Part shown: positions 1-10,300 of the stretch, one piece after another
Numbering within the stretch: the first letter of the stretch is position 1
How the letters are laid out: every line of letters starts with the position of its first letter
DNA from: Sacculina carcini
Lineage: Eukaryota; Arthropoda; Thecostraca; Sacculinidae
DNA length: 64,000 bases
Direction: 5' to 3'
Assembly: GCA_916048095.2 (NCBI GenBank)
Contig: OU696572.1
Location: 12,251,664-12,315,663 of the forward strand
The notes under the pieces: generated by a model
Databases searched by the model: none
What the model was told of the DNA's origin: nothing
The model's input: only the letters and a program-made list of their open reading frames with translations
Position numbers and translations under genes: made by a program

Positions 1-466
1 TGTGACACAATAACTAGGCATGATTTGATACGATATGTGTCATTGTGACACAATAACTAGGCATGATTTGATACGATATGTGTCATTGTGACACAATAAC
101 TAGGCATGATTTGATACGATATGTGTCATTGTGACACAATAACTAGGCATGATTTGATACGATATGTGTCATTGTGACACAATAACTAGGCATGATTTGA
201 TACGATATGTGTCATTGTGACACAATAACTAGGCATGATTTGATACGATATGTGTCATTGTGACACAATAACTAGGCATGATTTGATACGATATGTGTCA
301 TTGTGACACAATAACTAGGCATGATTTGATACGATATGTGTCATTGTGACACAATAACTAGGCATGATTTGATACGATATGTGTCATTGTGACACAATAA
401 CTAGGCATGATTTGATACGATATGTGTCATTGTGACACAATAACTAGGCATGATTTGATACGATAT
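1..466. repeat. 43-bp tandem repeat, about 10.8 copies
   Basis: Head-to-tail copies of a 43-bp unit beginning TGTGACACAATAACTAGG. The ten full copies look identical and the last is broken at GATACGATAT. Each unit junction holds a short inverted repeat (GTGTCA-TTG-TGACAC). The array lies in a TMED intron and ends about 18 bp before the acceptor of the exon at 485. It continues past the left edge of the window, so its true length is unknown. The lack of divergence suggests recent expansion or homogenisation. Confidence 0.95.
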
Positions 467-484
467 TTGTGCGTGTTGTGACAG

Positions 485-1756
485 GCGAGACACCGCTCGA
501 GCCCAAGTTTGATATTCTGCCGCTGGGCATGGCGATGGACTACCGCGTGTGGGTGGAGCCTGGTCGCGAGGACTGCTACTACCAGTTCGTGCAGGCGGGC
601 GCACAGTTTTACGTCAGCTTCCACGTCAGTCTTTCCTCGTGTGTGTCTGTGTGCCACGTGCTCAAGTTCAAGTTTATATTTTTTACACCAGCAAACCATA
701 AATAGCATAACAACAATAAATAAAGAAAGTCTGCTGAGACATTGCCTCTTTTGCAGACTTGTGTAATAATGATAATTTTGTTCCAACATGAAATATTGAC
801 AAGCGATTAAAAATTATTATATATATGTATATATAATAATTATGTATTATATAACATGCTATAATATATGTAGATACAACGACAAAACAATATATCCAAA
901 TACACAATTCATAATATCTCACACAGACATTGAATGCATTTCTGGCGATGATGTGTGTGTGTGTGTGTTGGAGCGCTGTTTAGACTCCCACATGAGAAGC
1001 GCCATACAGTTATCTTACTGTCTGTCTGTGTGTGTGTGTATGTGTGTGTGTCAGACGTTGCGTGGAGGCGATGGTATGGCCGGATATGCAGTACGTGACC
1101 CCAACGGACATCTGGTGCATCCTTACCAGTTGAAGAAGGAGTCCGAGTACGAGACAACGCAGGAGCGCGCCGGTTATTTCAGTATCTGCATTGATAACCA
1201 TTACTCAAAGATGGCTGGCAAACTGGTCAACATTTACATCACGGCGTTCAAGTGAGATCTCGATCTCGATCTTGATCTCATCGCTCACTTGTTCACCGCC
1301 ACTTCAGTCTTATTCATGTGTTCGCTTTTCTCTGCCTCATATTGTTCGTGTGTGTTGTGTACACATGTGTCCCCAGCAGACAAATGCATCGCCGAATTGC
1401 AATTATAATGCAAGCACTATCGTTTGCTGTTGGCTCACAGCGGATTTACATCTCAAAATTTCACTCATTTCATCCCAATCAGCTGTTTTTGTGCCATAAA
1501 ACTGTATTAATTATGACTAAATGTGTCAATGTGTGTGTGTGTGTCAGGTACGATGAATGGGACAAACACACGGATGAACTGGCCGAGTATGACGTGGTGG
1601 CAGCCAATTTCACTGTAAGTCCGTGTGACAATGTGTCACGTGTATTGTTTTATTTTTCCTATTTCTTACTGTTTGTATTCTCTCTCAAGATCGGCTTCAC
1701 AGATTCTCCTCGTTTTTCTCGCCGTCTGTCAGCCAGACTTGGTCTCACATCAGCGC

Positions 1757-1825
<69 letters not shown>

Positions 1826-2085
1826 GTGTGTGTGTGTGACAGGAGGGCCTGGGCATGGTGGATCACAAGATCCAGATAGCACGCCAGTATTTGAGTCACT
1901 CGCGATCTCAGGCGGCCGCCGACTGGGCGCTCTTATCGTCCAACAACTGGTACGTGTTGATGTGGTCTGTGATGCAGTGTGTGGTGGTCGCTATCACCGG
2001 CTCGCTGCAAGTCTATTTCGTGCGCAAACTGTTCGATACCGGCGGCTCCAGTGCCTCCGGCGGTAAGACAAGACCTCGCATATAA
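485..2085 (+). CDS. TMED/p24 family cargo receptor, TMED6-like, 3' exons (partial)
   Basis: Last four exons of a p24 protein: 485-624, 1055-1251, 1548-1614, 1843-2085 (stop TAA). Phases join cleanly. p24 proteins are type I membrane proteins of COPI/COPII vesicles acting in ER-Golgi cargo transport. The visible part has a GOLD domain (DYRVWVEPGREDCYYQF, then GDGMAGYAVRDPNG and GYFSICIDNHYS), a short coiled-coil-like stretch, one transmembrane helix (WYVLMWSVMQCVVVAITGSL) and a short cytosolic tail beginning YFVRKLFD. The PPG/EPG-x-x-(D/E)C start of the GOLD domain and the KLF tail resemble TMED6 more than other p24 members as I remember them; the subfamily call is tentative. The signal-peptide exon lies left of the window. 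Donors are GTCAGT, GTGAGA and GTAAGT. The three acceptors after the first visible exon are (TG)n followed by CAG or ACAG. Confidence 0.85.
1757..1838. repeat. (TG)n microsatellite at a TMED 3' splice site
   Basis: About 80 bp of almost pure TG directly before the ACAG acceptor of the last TMED exon (1843). It takes the place of a pyrimidine tract. Confidence 0.9.
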
Positions 2086-3466
2086 CACGTGTATGTGTGT
2101 GTGTCGTACTACAAGCAGGAAATGAGCACAAAATTGTCCGGCGATAAGTAATTATATTGTTGCTGATCTTCTTGTGGTTTCAGCTGGGTGATTGTGTGTG
2201 CATGACTCTTAGTTTTACGTGCGTCTATTTCTTCTAGTATTCGTGCGCGTTCTCCTGATTCTTATATGTTCGTGAGAGTCTGTCGTTCTTACTGTGTTTG
2301 TGTGTTGGCTCGTGCATGCTTCCAATTCGTATATGTGGCGGCGCGGTACTTTTGTCTTGTTGTGCGCGTGGCTAATAGCGTGCTATTGCACGTGCGACGG
2401 CATTCGACAGCGGATTGCCGGAACAAATGGAGCATCTCCGTTTGATCGGTCGATTGCGCCTGTGTTGTGTATTGGTGACGGTTTTTACACATTTCAATGG
2501 CCAGTTTTATAGAATTATTCCACTCTTATAGGTTTATTTTATTCAGTGGTTTGTTATTGTCACTTTTGTTGGTTTTATGCGATGTATTGAATCAGCTGCG
2601 ATCATGTCACTTAAACGTGCACTGTTTCACTGTGTTGACTCAACGAATCAATAGTTATCAATGATTGGACTTGAATAGGACTTTGAATTGCTGCTTTGCC
2701 ACCAGATGATCTACTCCCACTGCATGTTGTCATATGTCATCCGGGTATGGTTCCAGGGGGGCTCGGGGCTGAAACCTCCCCCCCATGTTTCTATCAACTC
2801 CTCATGACTAAGAGATCAGCAACAAATATCTTGCTGTAGAATTTGTCTGTAGCATTATCGCACATTATTGTGTGTGTGTAAATGTGTGTATATACTTGAA
2901 GAATGCCTCAAGTGATGACCTTCACACGATACCTAGTCACTCATACATAATTCAGCCTCCCCAAATCGCACTCTGGATCGGCTACTGGTATAATTCGAGT
3001 GCCTCCCTGTGAACACCTGGCTGAATTGTTGGAACAGGGTCCACATACTTCAACTCACTCGGATAATTGTGCGCGGGAGAAGGGAGAAATATGTACACAT
3101 CACACACACACACACATACAAATATAATGGTCATGACAGCGGACAAAATGCCAACACCGCAATTCGTCCAGCACTCACACAAGTGATATTACACAACACG
3201 ACACGGTGTGGGTTCCGACGACCTCGGTGATTGGTCGACAGCGCTGAACTTTAGCCAATCAGCGTGCTTGTGGGCGGACCTGACTAGCCAGCAAGCGCTC
3301 TGATTGGTTGATACAGTCCACACGAAATATCAACACCAAATGCGTGCGCCAATCACACGCGAGATCGCTCACAACCACACAACATGATAACAACATACTT
3401 CACAATGCCACACACATACATATAGGATGATGGACGCGAGAAAACAAACAGGTACAAATACATTGG

Positions 3467-3507
<41 letters not shown>

Positions 3508-3770
3508 ACGTATCTGTCAATTATCGTACAAATTAAAACAACATCCCAGACCAACAACACACACACAATATAAATACACGTGCAGAAGCGAGCTCGTGGA
3601 GAGTGCCGCAAGCACTGTCCATCATCACACACACACACGTACATGTCAAGCAAATTGGCGACATCCAGCATTCAAACACTCACTCACACTAGGAATTTGA
3701 CAGGGAAGCGATCAGCCCCAGTGAACACGGACAGTGAGAGTCAGTGTAGCGCGCGTGTGTGTCGGGGTGG
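2086..3770. other. Intergenic region between the convergent TMED and CTDNEP1 3' ends
   Basis: About 1.7 kb holding the 3' UTRs of both genes. I see no coding exon. It contains a (CA)n microsatellite (3471-3506) and a CCAAT/GC-box cluster, listed separately. No clear AATAAA was found for either gene. Confidence 0.6.
3230..3353. promoter_or_regulatory. Cluster of four CCAAT boxes and one GC box
   Basis: ATTGG at 3230-3234 and 3303-3307, and CCAAT at 3255-3259 and 3349-3353, alternate in orientation around GGGCGG at 3272-3277. This spacing resembles NF-Y promoters. No gene start is apparent beside it, so a promoter role is inferred only. Confidence 0.4.
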
Positions 3771-6233
3771 TCACCAGGCGCGGTTGGCATCTGTGTTGCG
3801 TGACAACACGGAGCGCACGTCGGAGCAGAAACGAAGTGCATCAAGGAAGGGCAGCAGGTTAAGCAAGCACGTGTCGGCTGCGTCACTGAACCACGACCGA
3901 ATTGGAATGGCGTTGTCTGGGACAGACAGACACACACACACACACAGACACACACACACACACACAGACACACACACACAGACACACACACACACAAACA
4001 CAGACACACACACACACAAACACAGACACACACACACACACACAGACAGCCAGTAGTAATTAGTCAGATGGAGTCAACGAACAAGTCATTCAGGTGCCAG
4101 CAATGAACAACAGAACCGAGATAGAGGTGGACGACAAGAAGAGAGAATGATACGCGAGATCTCAATTAAGACGAATGAGTGACAAAGGAAATTCAGCACT
4201 CCATGTTGCTGTATATGTGTGTGATGTATGAGTGTATATGAGTACCTGGGTATACTCAACACTACACACAGCTTAGTCAGCAAATACCTGGGTATACTCA
4301 ACACAGCTTAGTGAACAATTACAGCAAGTACCTGGGTATACTCAACACAGCTTAGTGAACAATTAGAGCAAGTACCTGGGTATACTCAACACAGCTTAGT
4401 GAGCAATTAGAGCAAGTACCTGGGTATACTCAACACAGCTTAGTGAGCAATTAGAGCAAGTACCTGGGTATACTCAACACAGCTTAGTGAACAATTAGAG
4501 CAAGTACCTGGGTATACTCAACACAGCTTAGTGAACAATTAGAGCAAGTACCTGGGTATACTCAACACAGCTTAGTGAACAATTACAGCAAATACCTGGG
4601 TATACTCAACACAGCTTAGTGAACAATTAGAGCAAGTACCTGGGTATACTCAACACAGCTTAGTGAACAATTACAGCAAATACCTGGGTATACTCAACAC
4701 AGCTTAGTGAACAATTAGAGCAAGTACCTGGGTATACTCAACACGGCTTAGTGAACAATTAGAACAAGTACCTGGGTATGCGCGATACGCGCCCGGCGAG
4801 TTGTCCAGTATGAACACGCTGGCGATGTCGGAGCTGATGGCCGACAAGTCCTTGGTATAGGTGCCGTACTGCAGCGTGCAGTGTTGGCGATAGAAGCGAC
4901 GTGGAAACAAGCCCCGTCCTCCGTCGAGCCGGTCTACCACCACCGAGCCGTACACCTCCATGCTGGCAGTGAACACGACCAGGTCGTACCACTGCGACGT
5001 CTGGCAGCGTGGTGCACCACCAACCAAATACCGACCGAGTGAAAACGCGCCAAATGATGGACAAGTATTAGATGAGATCACGAAGAAAGGCAGAACGCCA
5101 AGCAGGGAGAAAGTTTCGATGAAGCGAAAAAAGACAGCGAAACAGAAAACGACTGCACGAAATGAATGCGCCAGTGTGGACCATTTGCGGCCGCAGAAGA
5201 CGCATACGACGAGAAAGAGAAGGAAGATCGGCTGATAGACAAATTTACCACGGTCAGGAAGAAGTCGACGTGAGGACGTTTGTGCACGAAGAAGCGCACC
5301 GGATGCCGGTCAATATTGGCACGGAAGACAAAGTCGGCCGGCGTGCCAGGTCGCACGCTCTGTCGCAACACGCCGTCGTGGTGCGAGTGAATCAACGTCT
5401 CGTCCAGATCCAACACGAGCGTCTTGCGCTTCACCAGACCTGCGCCACACACACACGCACATGCCCGCACAAATACACACAAGCTAGGCTAAACGCTGAA
5501 TGAGTGTGTGGCAATGCGGTGTTGTTAGTGAAATGACACGATGACAATGTGTGTGATCTGTACCGGGACGGCACCATATTGGCGGAACTTTATAGTATTG
5601 CATTATAATAGCGTATATTGCGAAAAACATGGCATCATTATGGACAGACAGGCATATGCTAGTACGGCCGGCGTACTCACTGATTCTGTGTCGGGAGAGG
5701 GGAGAGAGCGGACAGATGGTATATCGCACTGCCTGCCGCTGGATAATCTGCAACACCAGAAAACAATCCACACCGTGCACGCTTGCTACTGAATTTCGAT
5801 CAACAACCGCAGCATACCACTTCGAATACAATTTACAGTCTGACAAGTTCTAGGTTCCGTTTGATGTCGATTGTGCTCTTTGGGCCTTTCAATATACAAA
5901 CCAAACGATAGTGTGGCAAATACTAATCGATTGTGAATGATGGAAAAATGGAGCCCAGCATGTTTGTTAGCTCGCTATGGGCACTTCTGCACTCAAGCAC
6001 GACTCATTGGGATTAACAGCCGACTTGTAAAACAGATTTACGACAAATTCGAAACATACAGAAAACATAGCACAGTTACATTACCAAGCATGAGTGCAAA
6101 CAATGGCATTTATAAAGTGAAAAAATCAACTCACTGCACGTGACTGTTTTTTGAAAACGTAGCATATGAAGCTCCAAACTCTTGCTGCAAATGAGAGGAC
6201 CGCTCTAAAGCCCATATCAAGTTGCTTCCACAT
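3771..6233 (-). CDS. CTDNEP1: CTD nuclear envelope phosphatase 1 (Dullard), complete
   Basis: Five exons on the minus strand, 5' to 3': 6233-6135, 5747-5681, 5439-5249, 5000-4772, 3916-3771. They total 732 nt, giving 243 aa, almost the human length. Phases agree at every junction. CTDNEP1 is a HAD-type Ser/Thr phosphatase of the ER/nuclear envelope that dephosphorylates lipins and so controls nuclear membrane lipid synthesis. Exon 1 encodes the N-terminal membrane segment ([17 protein letters not shown]). Exon 3 carries the catalytic DxDxT motif ([15 protein letters not shown]). Exon 4 holds [12 protein letters not shown] and [10 protein letters not shown]. Exon 5 holds [13 protein letters not shown] and ends at a C-terminal Trp, like the human protein. 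I found exon 1 by eye; its donor is GTGAGT and the start ATG is at 6233. The acceptors of exons 3 and 5 are TG-rich on the sense strand. The last intron carries a 44-bp array made from the exon 4/donor junction. Confidence 0.93.
3931..4048. repeat. (CA)n/(ACACAG)n microsatellite before the CTDNEP1 last exon
   Basis: Imperfect CA-rich microsatellite. On the CTDNEP1 sense strand it reads (TG)n just before the acceptor of the terminal exon. Confidence 0.85.
4243..4771. repeat. 44-bp array built from the CTDNEP1 exon 4 donor junction
   Basis: Twelve copies, the last ten spaced at exactly 44 bp from 4331 onward, abut the donor of CTDNEP1 exon 4. On the minus strand each reads TATACCCAG followed by GTACTTG. 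This matches the true exon end GCATACCCAG|GTACTTG. Each unit thus carries the last exonic bases and a copy of the 5' splice site. The true junction at 4771/4772 is simply the outermost member of the series. Confidence 0.93.
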
Positions 6234-7392
6234 GGATATTAAAATTATGTAAAGAAAAACAAGTAAAAAATAAAATAACACTACGGTGCTTCACATAAAG
6301 AAAAAATATCAAACATTCCTATGACTTGTTCATGACGACAGTAAATCCTCGAGTGCTGAAGCTAAAGTGATAACAAGTATATCTACCAGTATCAAGTATC
6401 CGATTACTCCCATTATATTGGTATCATAATGAAACCTATACGCCTGCTTAAAATTGATTTTTTCCATATTTAGAGAAACTAAATTACTGGCGATTATTGT
6501 TTTTGGGAGATTTTTAATGTATCAATTCATGACTAAAAGACGGTAGATGTGATGTTTATATAATGCAATTATACAATTCTTATGATAATTGACAAAAAAA
6601 CAACACACAGACAGTAGAAGGCGCTCAAAATCTGTTTTTTTCTTTTTTAGTAATAAATGTAGATGAAGGCAAAAGTGGCGCTTGGGGCTTAATGTGAAAA
6701 CTGGAATTTGAGTGTGGTTGTTTCATTAGTGTTTATAGATTATTCTATTAACATTAGGGTAATATGGATTTCTAGTTAAACCAGTACCGGCAGTGCCTTA
6801 TTTTGTGAAGAAATTTTGTATCGCTTCATATTGGTAAGTGTGCTGGGATAGTCCCGATCCCGGCTTTGGTTTTGCATTGCCTCTGGTTTTTATGAATTCA
6901 GTCGTCTCTGAATCATTTACTGAAACGTCATGTGGTATGCTGGTCTGGTGATCGTCTAGATGTGTATTGACTCGATTTCCAAACATTCGGACGTCGCATG
7001 TGGATTCCTTGCTGGGGAATCCTTGGATTAAAATGCATGGGTATTTTTCAGTTGTTTTTTTACATCCAGTGCGATTAGATAATAATTGTACTCGTTTTTG
7101 TAATAATATGTCTTGCATCGATGACATCAAATAAATGCGCTCCGGTCCATCTCCACTTGTTTTGAGTGATATGCTCCTGTAGTTCAGGAAATTGGCATGG
7201 ATTCTATACGAGAAATAACGGGTTGTCTCATGCTAAACATTCCATGAACATTTTTTCTGATGAACAACAGTAGTGTGTCATGATTAGTATACGGTTGAGT
7301 TCAGCGGTAAGCTCAGTTAGTGGAAAACATGGACGGGGCTGTATGTGCGCGCGTTCTAGTTGCTATTTTGTTGTACCAGGCCGGGGCTGGTT
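6234..7392. other. Divergent CTDNEP1/KDM6A intergenic region
   Basis: AT-rich spacer of 1.16 kb between the two start codons, likely holding both promoters. I see no TATA box or CpG-rich core. It also contains the minus-strand open frame at 6798-7203. Confidence 0.5.
6798..7203 (-). CDS. Unassigned open reading frame, possible terminal exon
   Basis: An open frame of about 134 codons on the minus strand ending in TAA (6798-6800). A plausible acceptor (TTTCTCGTATAG) lies just before 7203. The translation is of ordinary composition, not repeat-derived: a segment resembling ERIYLMSSMQDILLQKR, then YPCILIQGFPSK and a polar tail ending NFFTK. I do not recognise the family. If real, it is the last exon of a gene whose earlier exons would overlap the KDM6A 5' end on the opposite strand, because only about 190 bp separate it from the KDM6A ATG. 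It could instead be a decayed mobile-element fragment or chance. Confidence 0.25.
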
Positions 7393-10300
7393 ATGACCGA
7401 CGAGGATCCAGATGAGAGTTTGTCGTCGGTGGAGCTGAGAGCTCTCGCGCTTCTCGACAGGTCAGTGCTAAGCAGACCAAATACTCAATAAAATGTATAT
7501 TAGCAGACGACGCGTGAAGGTGCGCGCCCACAACGCAACACAACATACATGAGCACCAGTATAGACAGCATGGGGCTTATATTTAGCAGATATTTCAAGT
7601 TTTTTTGCTCAGTTTGAACAAAGTGACAAACATTATTTCAGAGCTTCTCTCGCTCACCGCATAATTGGCGACTGAGCAATTTCATTTATTGCAATATTTG
7701 TGTCTGTGTCAGTATTTTTGTTATAAGTTATGCGTTCATAAATAGCGTGGTGCGAATTCGAGCGCTATATCGTCCGATTAGTTCTCACTTGAAAATAGGC
7801 AATTTTTGGCCGGTGGAAGTTTACAGGTTGAGGATCAGTGTTATACTGCTTCAATTACAACTGCTATCTGATTGTATTTTTACACCCGCAGCTCAAACGC
7901 GATATTATAAACAATATCAACGCTGATGCTTTTGTTGTCGTGTTTTTGTTGTTTTTTTTAAACCGTCTGCTCTGTGTCTGTTGTTGCGTATATTTTCAGT
8001 CGGTTTTTCGGTTTTTGGAGGCCGAACGAGGCGGAGAATGGCAGGGGCAAAGCAATCATACTCAAGGTGAAATACACGCTCTTCTAGTTGACTTTCTCAT
8101 CTGTTTTTGTTCGCTGGTTGAGCGACCTAGCAATTACTTGAGCCAGTGCTTATTGTCTGGCCAGAATTATTGTACAGTGCGCTGTTGTGTGTTTCATGCA
8201 GGCCGTGGCGCACCTGGAGGCCATTCTCGTGCGAAATTTCCAGATAAATTCAGCTGATGGCAAGCACCGGGACAGCAGTGTGGGCAATGTGAAGCACGAG
8301 CGGTCCCTCGTCACCGACACCCACAACACCTGTAACTCCGCATCTCAGCCAGCTTCAAGCCATAATGCTGGCGGAGGAGATTCGCTGTCGTCGGCTGTGG
8401 CTTGTGTTAAGCTGGAGGATGGAGGCATGTGCCAAGCCTCAGCCGACTCGGCCGCGCCGGATATCAAGCCCGATGTGGAAATGCTACAACAACAAATCAA
8501 CAGTAACAACAACAAGACGACAACATCGCCGTGTGATGCTGAGGAACCGATGGAGACCGGCGGAACCGAATCAGTTACCGCAGTGGAGACGCACTCAGAC
8601 CAAGTGGAGGCCGTGCAGGTTGACATGCGCGTGTATTGCAAGCTGGGGCACTTCTGGCTGCTGCTCGAGAAATACGACCGAGGTGCGTGTCAGTGTGTGT
8701 GTTAGTGTGTGTGTCAGTGTGTGTCAGTGTGTCAGTATGTGTGTCAATGTGTCATTTTGTCAGTATGTGTCAGTGTATCAGTGTGTCAGTATGTGTCAGT
8801 GTGTCAGTGCGTATCAGTGTGTGTGTGTGTCAATGTGTCATTTTGTCAGTGTGTCAGTATGTGTGTGTTTGTGTGTATCAGTGTGTCAGTATGTGTGTGT
8901 GTGTGTGTGTATCAGTGTGTCAGTATGTGTGTCAGTGTGTGTCATTTTGTCAATGTGTGTATGTGTCAATGTGTCATTTTGTCAGTGTGTCAGTGTGTGT
9001 GTATCAGTGTGTCAGTGTGTGTGTCAATGTCGGTGTGTGTGTGTGTGTCAGTGTGTCAATGTGGCAGTGTTTGTGTGTGTCAGTGTGTCAATGTATCAGT
9101 GTGTGTATGTGTTAGTGTGTGTATCAGTGTGTGTATGTGTTAGTGTGTGTATCAGTGTGTGTATGTGTTAGTGTGTGTGTCAGTGTGTGTGTGTGTCAAT
9201 GTGGCAGTGTTTGTGTGTGTATGTGTATGTGTGTGTGTGTATGTCAGTGTGTGTGTCAATGTGTCAGTGTGTGTGTGTATGTGTGTGACATGAGCAGTAA
9301 CATCAGAAAATATATTTATATATAATAACACGTAATAAGTATTGTTAAATAAGTAAATAAACATCATTATAATATCACTGATTGATAAAATATGCATTGA
9401 ATTTTTTTCTTCAACATTTTTGAAAAATAGAAAATTGATTATCCAGTAATACTTGAATCTGTGTGGCTTTCAGTATTTTATTGGCCGACAATTTATACGC
9501 TAAATATATATAATTACTAAAATATTGAATTATATTTGTACTGTTTTTTTGTTCTTTATTTCGTGACATGTTTTAATATTAACATTTGTGTACATTTATA
9601 AAGTCAAGCACAGTGAAAGTGTAGCGACAATTGTAGTTAATATCGCACACTCTTGAGTTGTCATGACAACCACTGCTACTCGACTATAACAACAATAATA
9701 TAGATGTCACTAGTGTTCTCCAGTTGTGTGTGAGAATACCAAACCCCACCAATCAACACACACACACACATACAGTATTTTTATGTCTGTCTGTCTGTGT
9801 ACTTGCGTCCTGTCTACTGTTTAATTCTTTTGTCTGTATCCACGTGTGTGTGTGTGTGTGTGTTTGTCTGTATGTGTGTAGTGTTTTGATGGCGTGTTGC
9901 ATCCGCTTATTAATAGTTCATGTTTGTTCGTGTATTCCCGCGTGTTAGTCGGTGATTTTGTATATGTTGTGTTTGCGTCGCATTTGTCTCGTTCTGGCGT
10001 TGTATTTGGATCACTAGACCGATTTGGTTCCACTATACCACTAGTCCGGGGGCTTTTTTCTCTGATTCCCCACTTCTCAATGAGCCATCTCTTCATTTTC
10101 CACACACAACAGCGCTGATAAATTCAATAAATTCAGTTGTTACATCTAAGTGAATGTCAGCAGATTACTAAAAACGAAAATATATGAATTTTAATTGATA
10201 AAAACACACATAGTTGTCCTGTTCTGCCCGACTTGTAATTTCCCACTTGGCAATCCCTCATTCCCCACCAGTGGGAAATTACCTCACGAATTACCACCAC

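Noticed and set aside
1..466. CRISPR-like array
   Set aside because: Units are contiguous with no variable spacers, and the context is a eukaryotic intron; a plain minisatellite.
1055..1255. TMED ending at the TGA at 1253
   Set aside because: The GTGAGA there is the donor; the next exon continues the GOLD and transmembrane regions in phase.
3580..4056. 158-codon plus-strand ORF
   Set aside because: Antisense shadow of CTDNEP1 exon 5 and a CA microsatellite.
5484..5846. CTDNEP1 starting in the open frame upstream of exon 2
   Set aside because: No ATG; a clear acceptor (TTCTGGTGTTGCAG) precedes exon 2, and a better first exon with the membrane segment is at 6233-6135.
8365..9325. Cys/Val-rich open frames downstream of KDM6A exon 3
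   Set aside because: Exon 3 read in the wrong frame followed by the TG/CAG repeat of intron 3.
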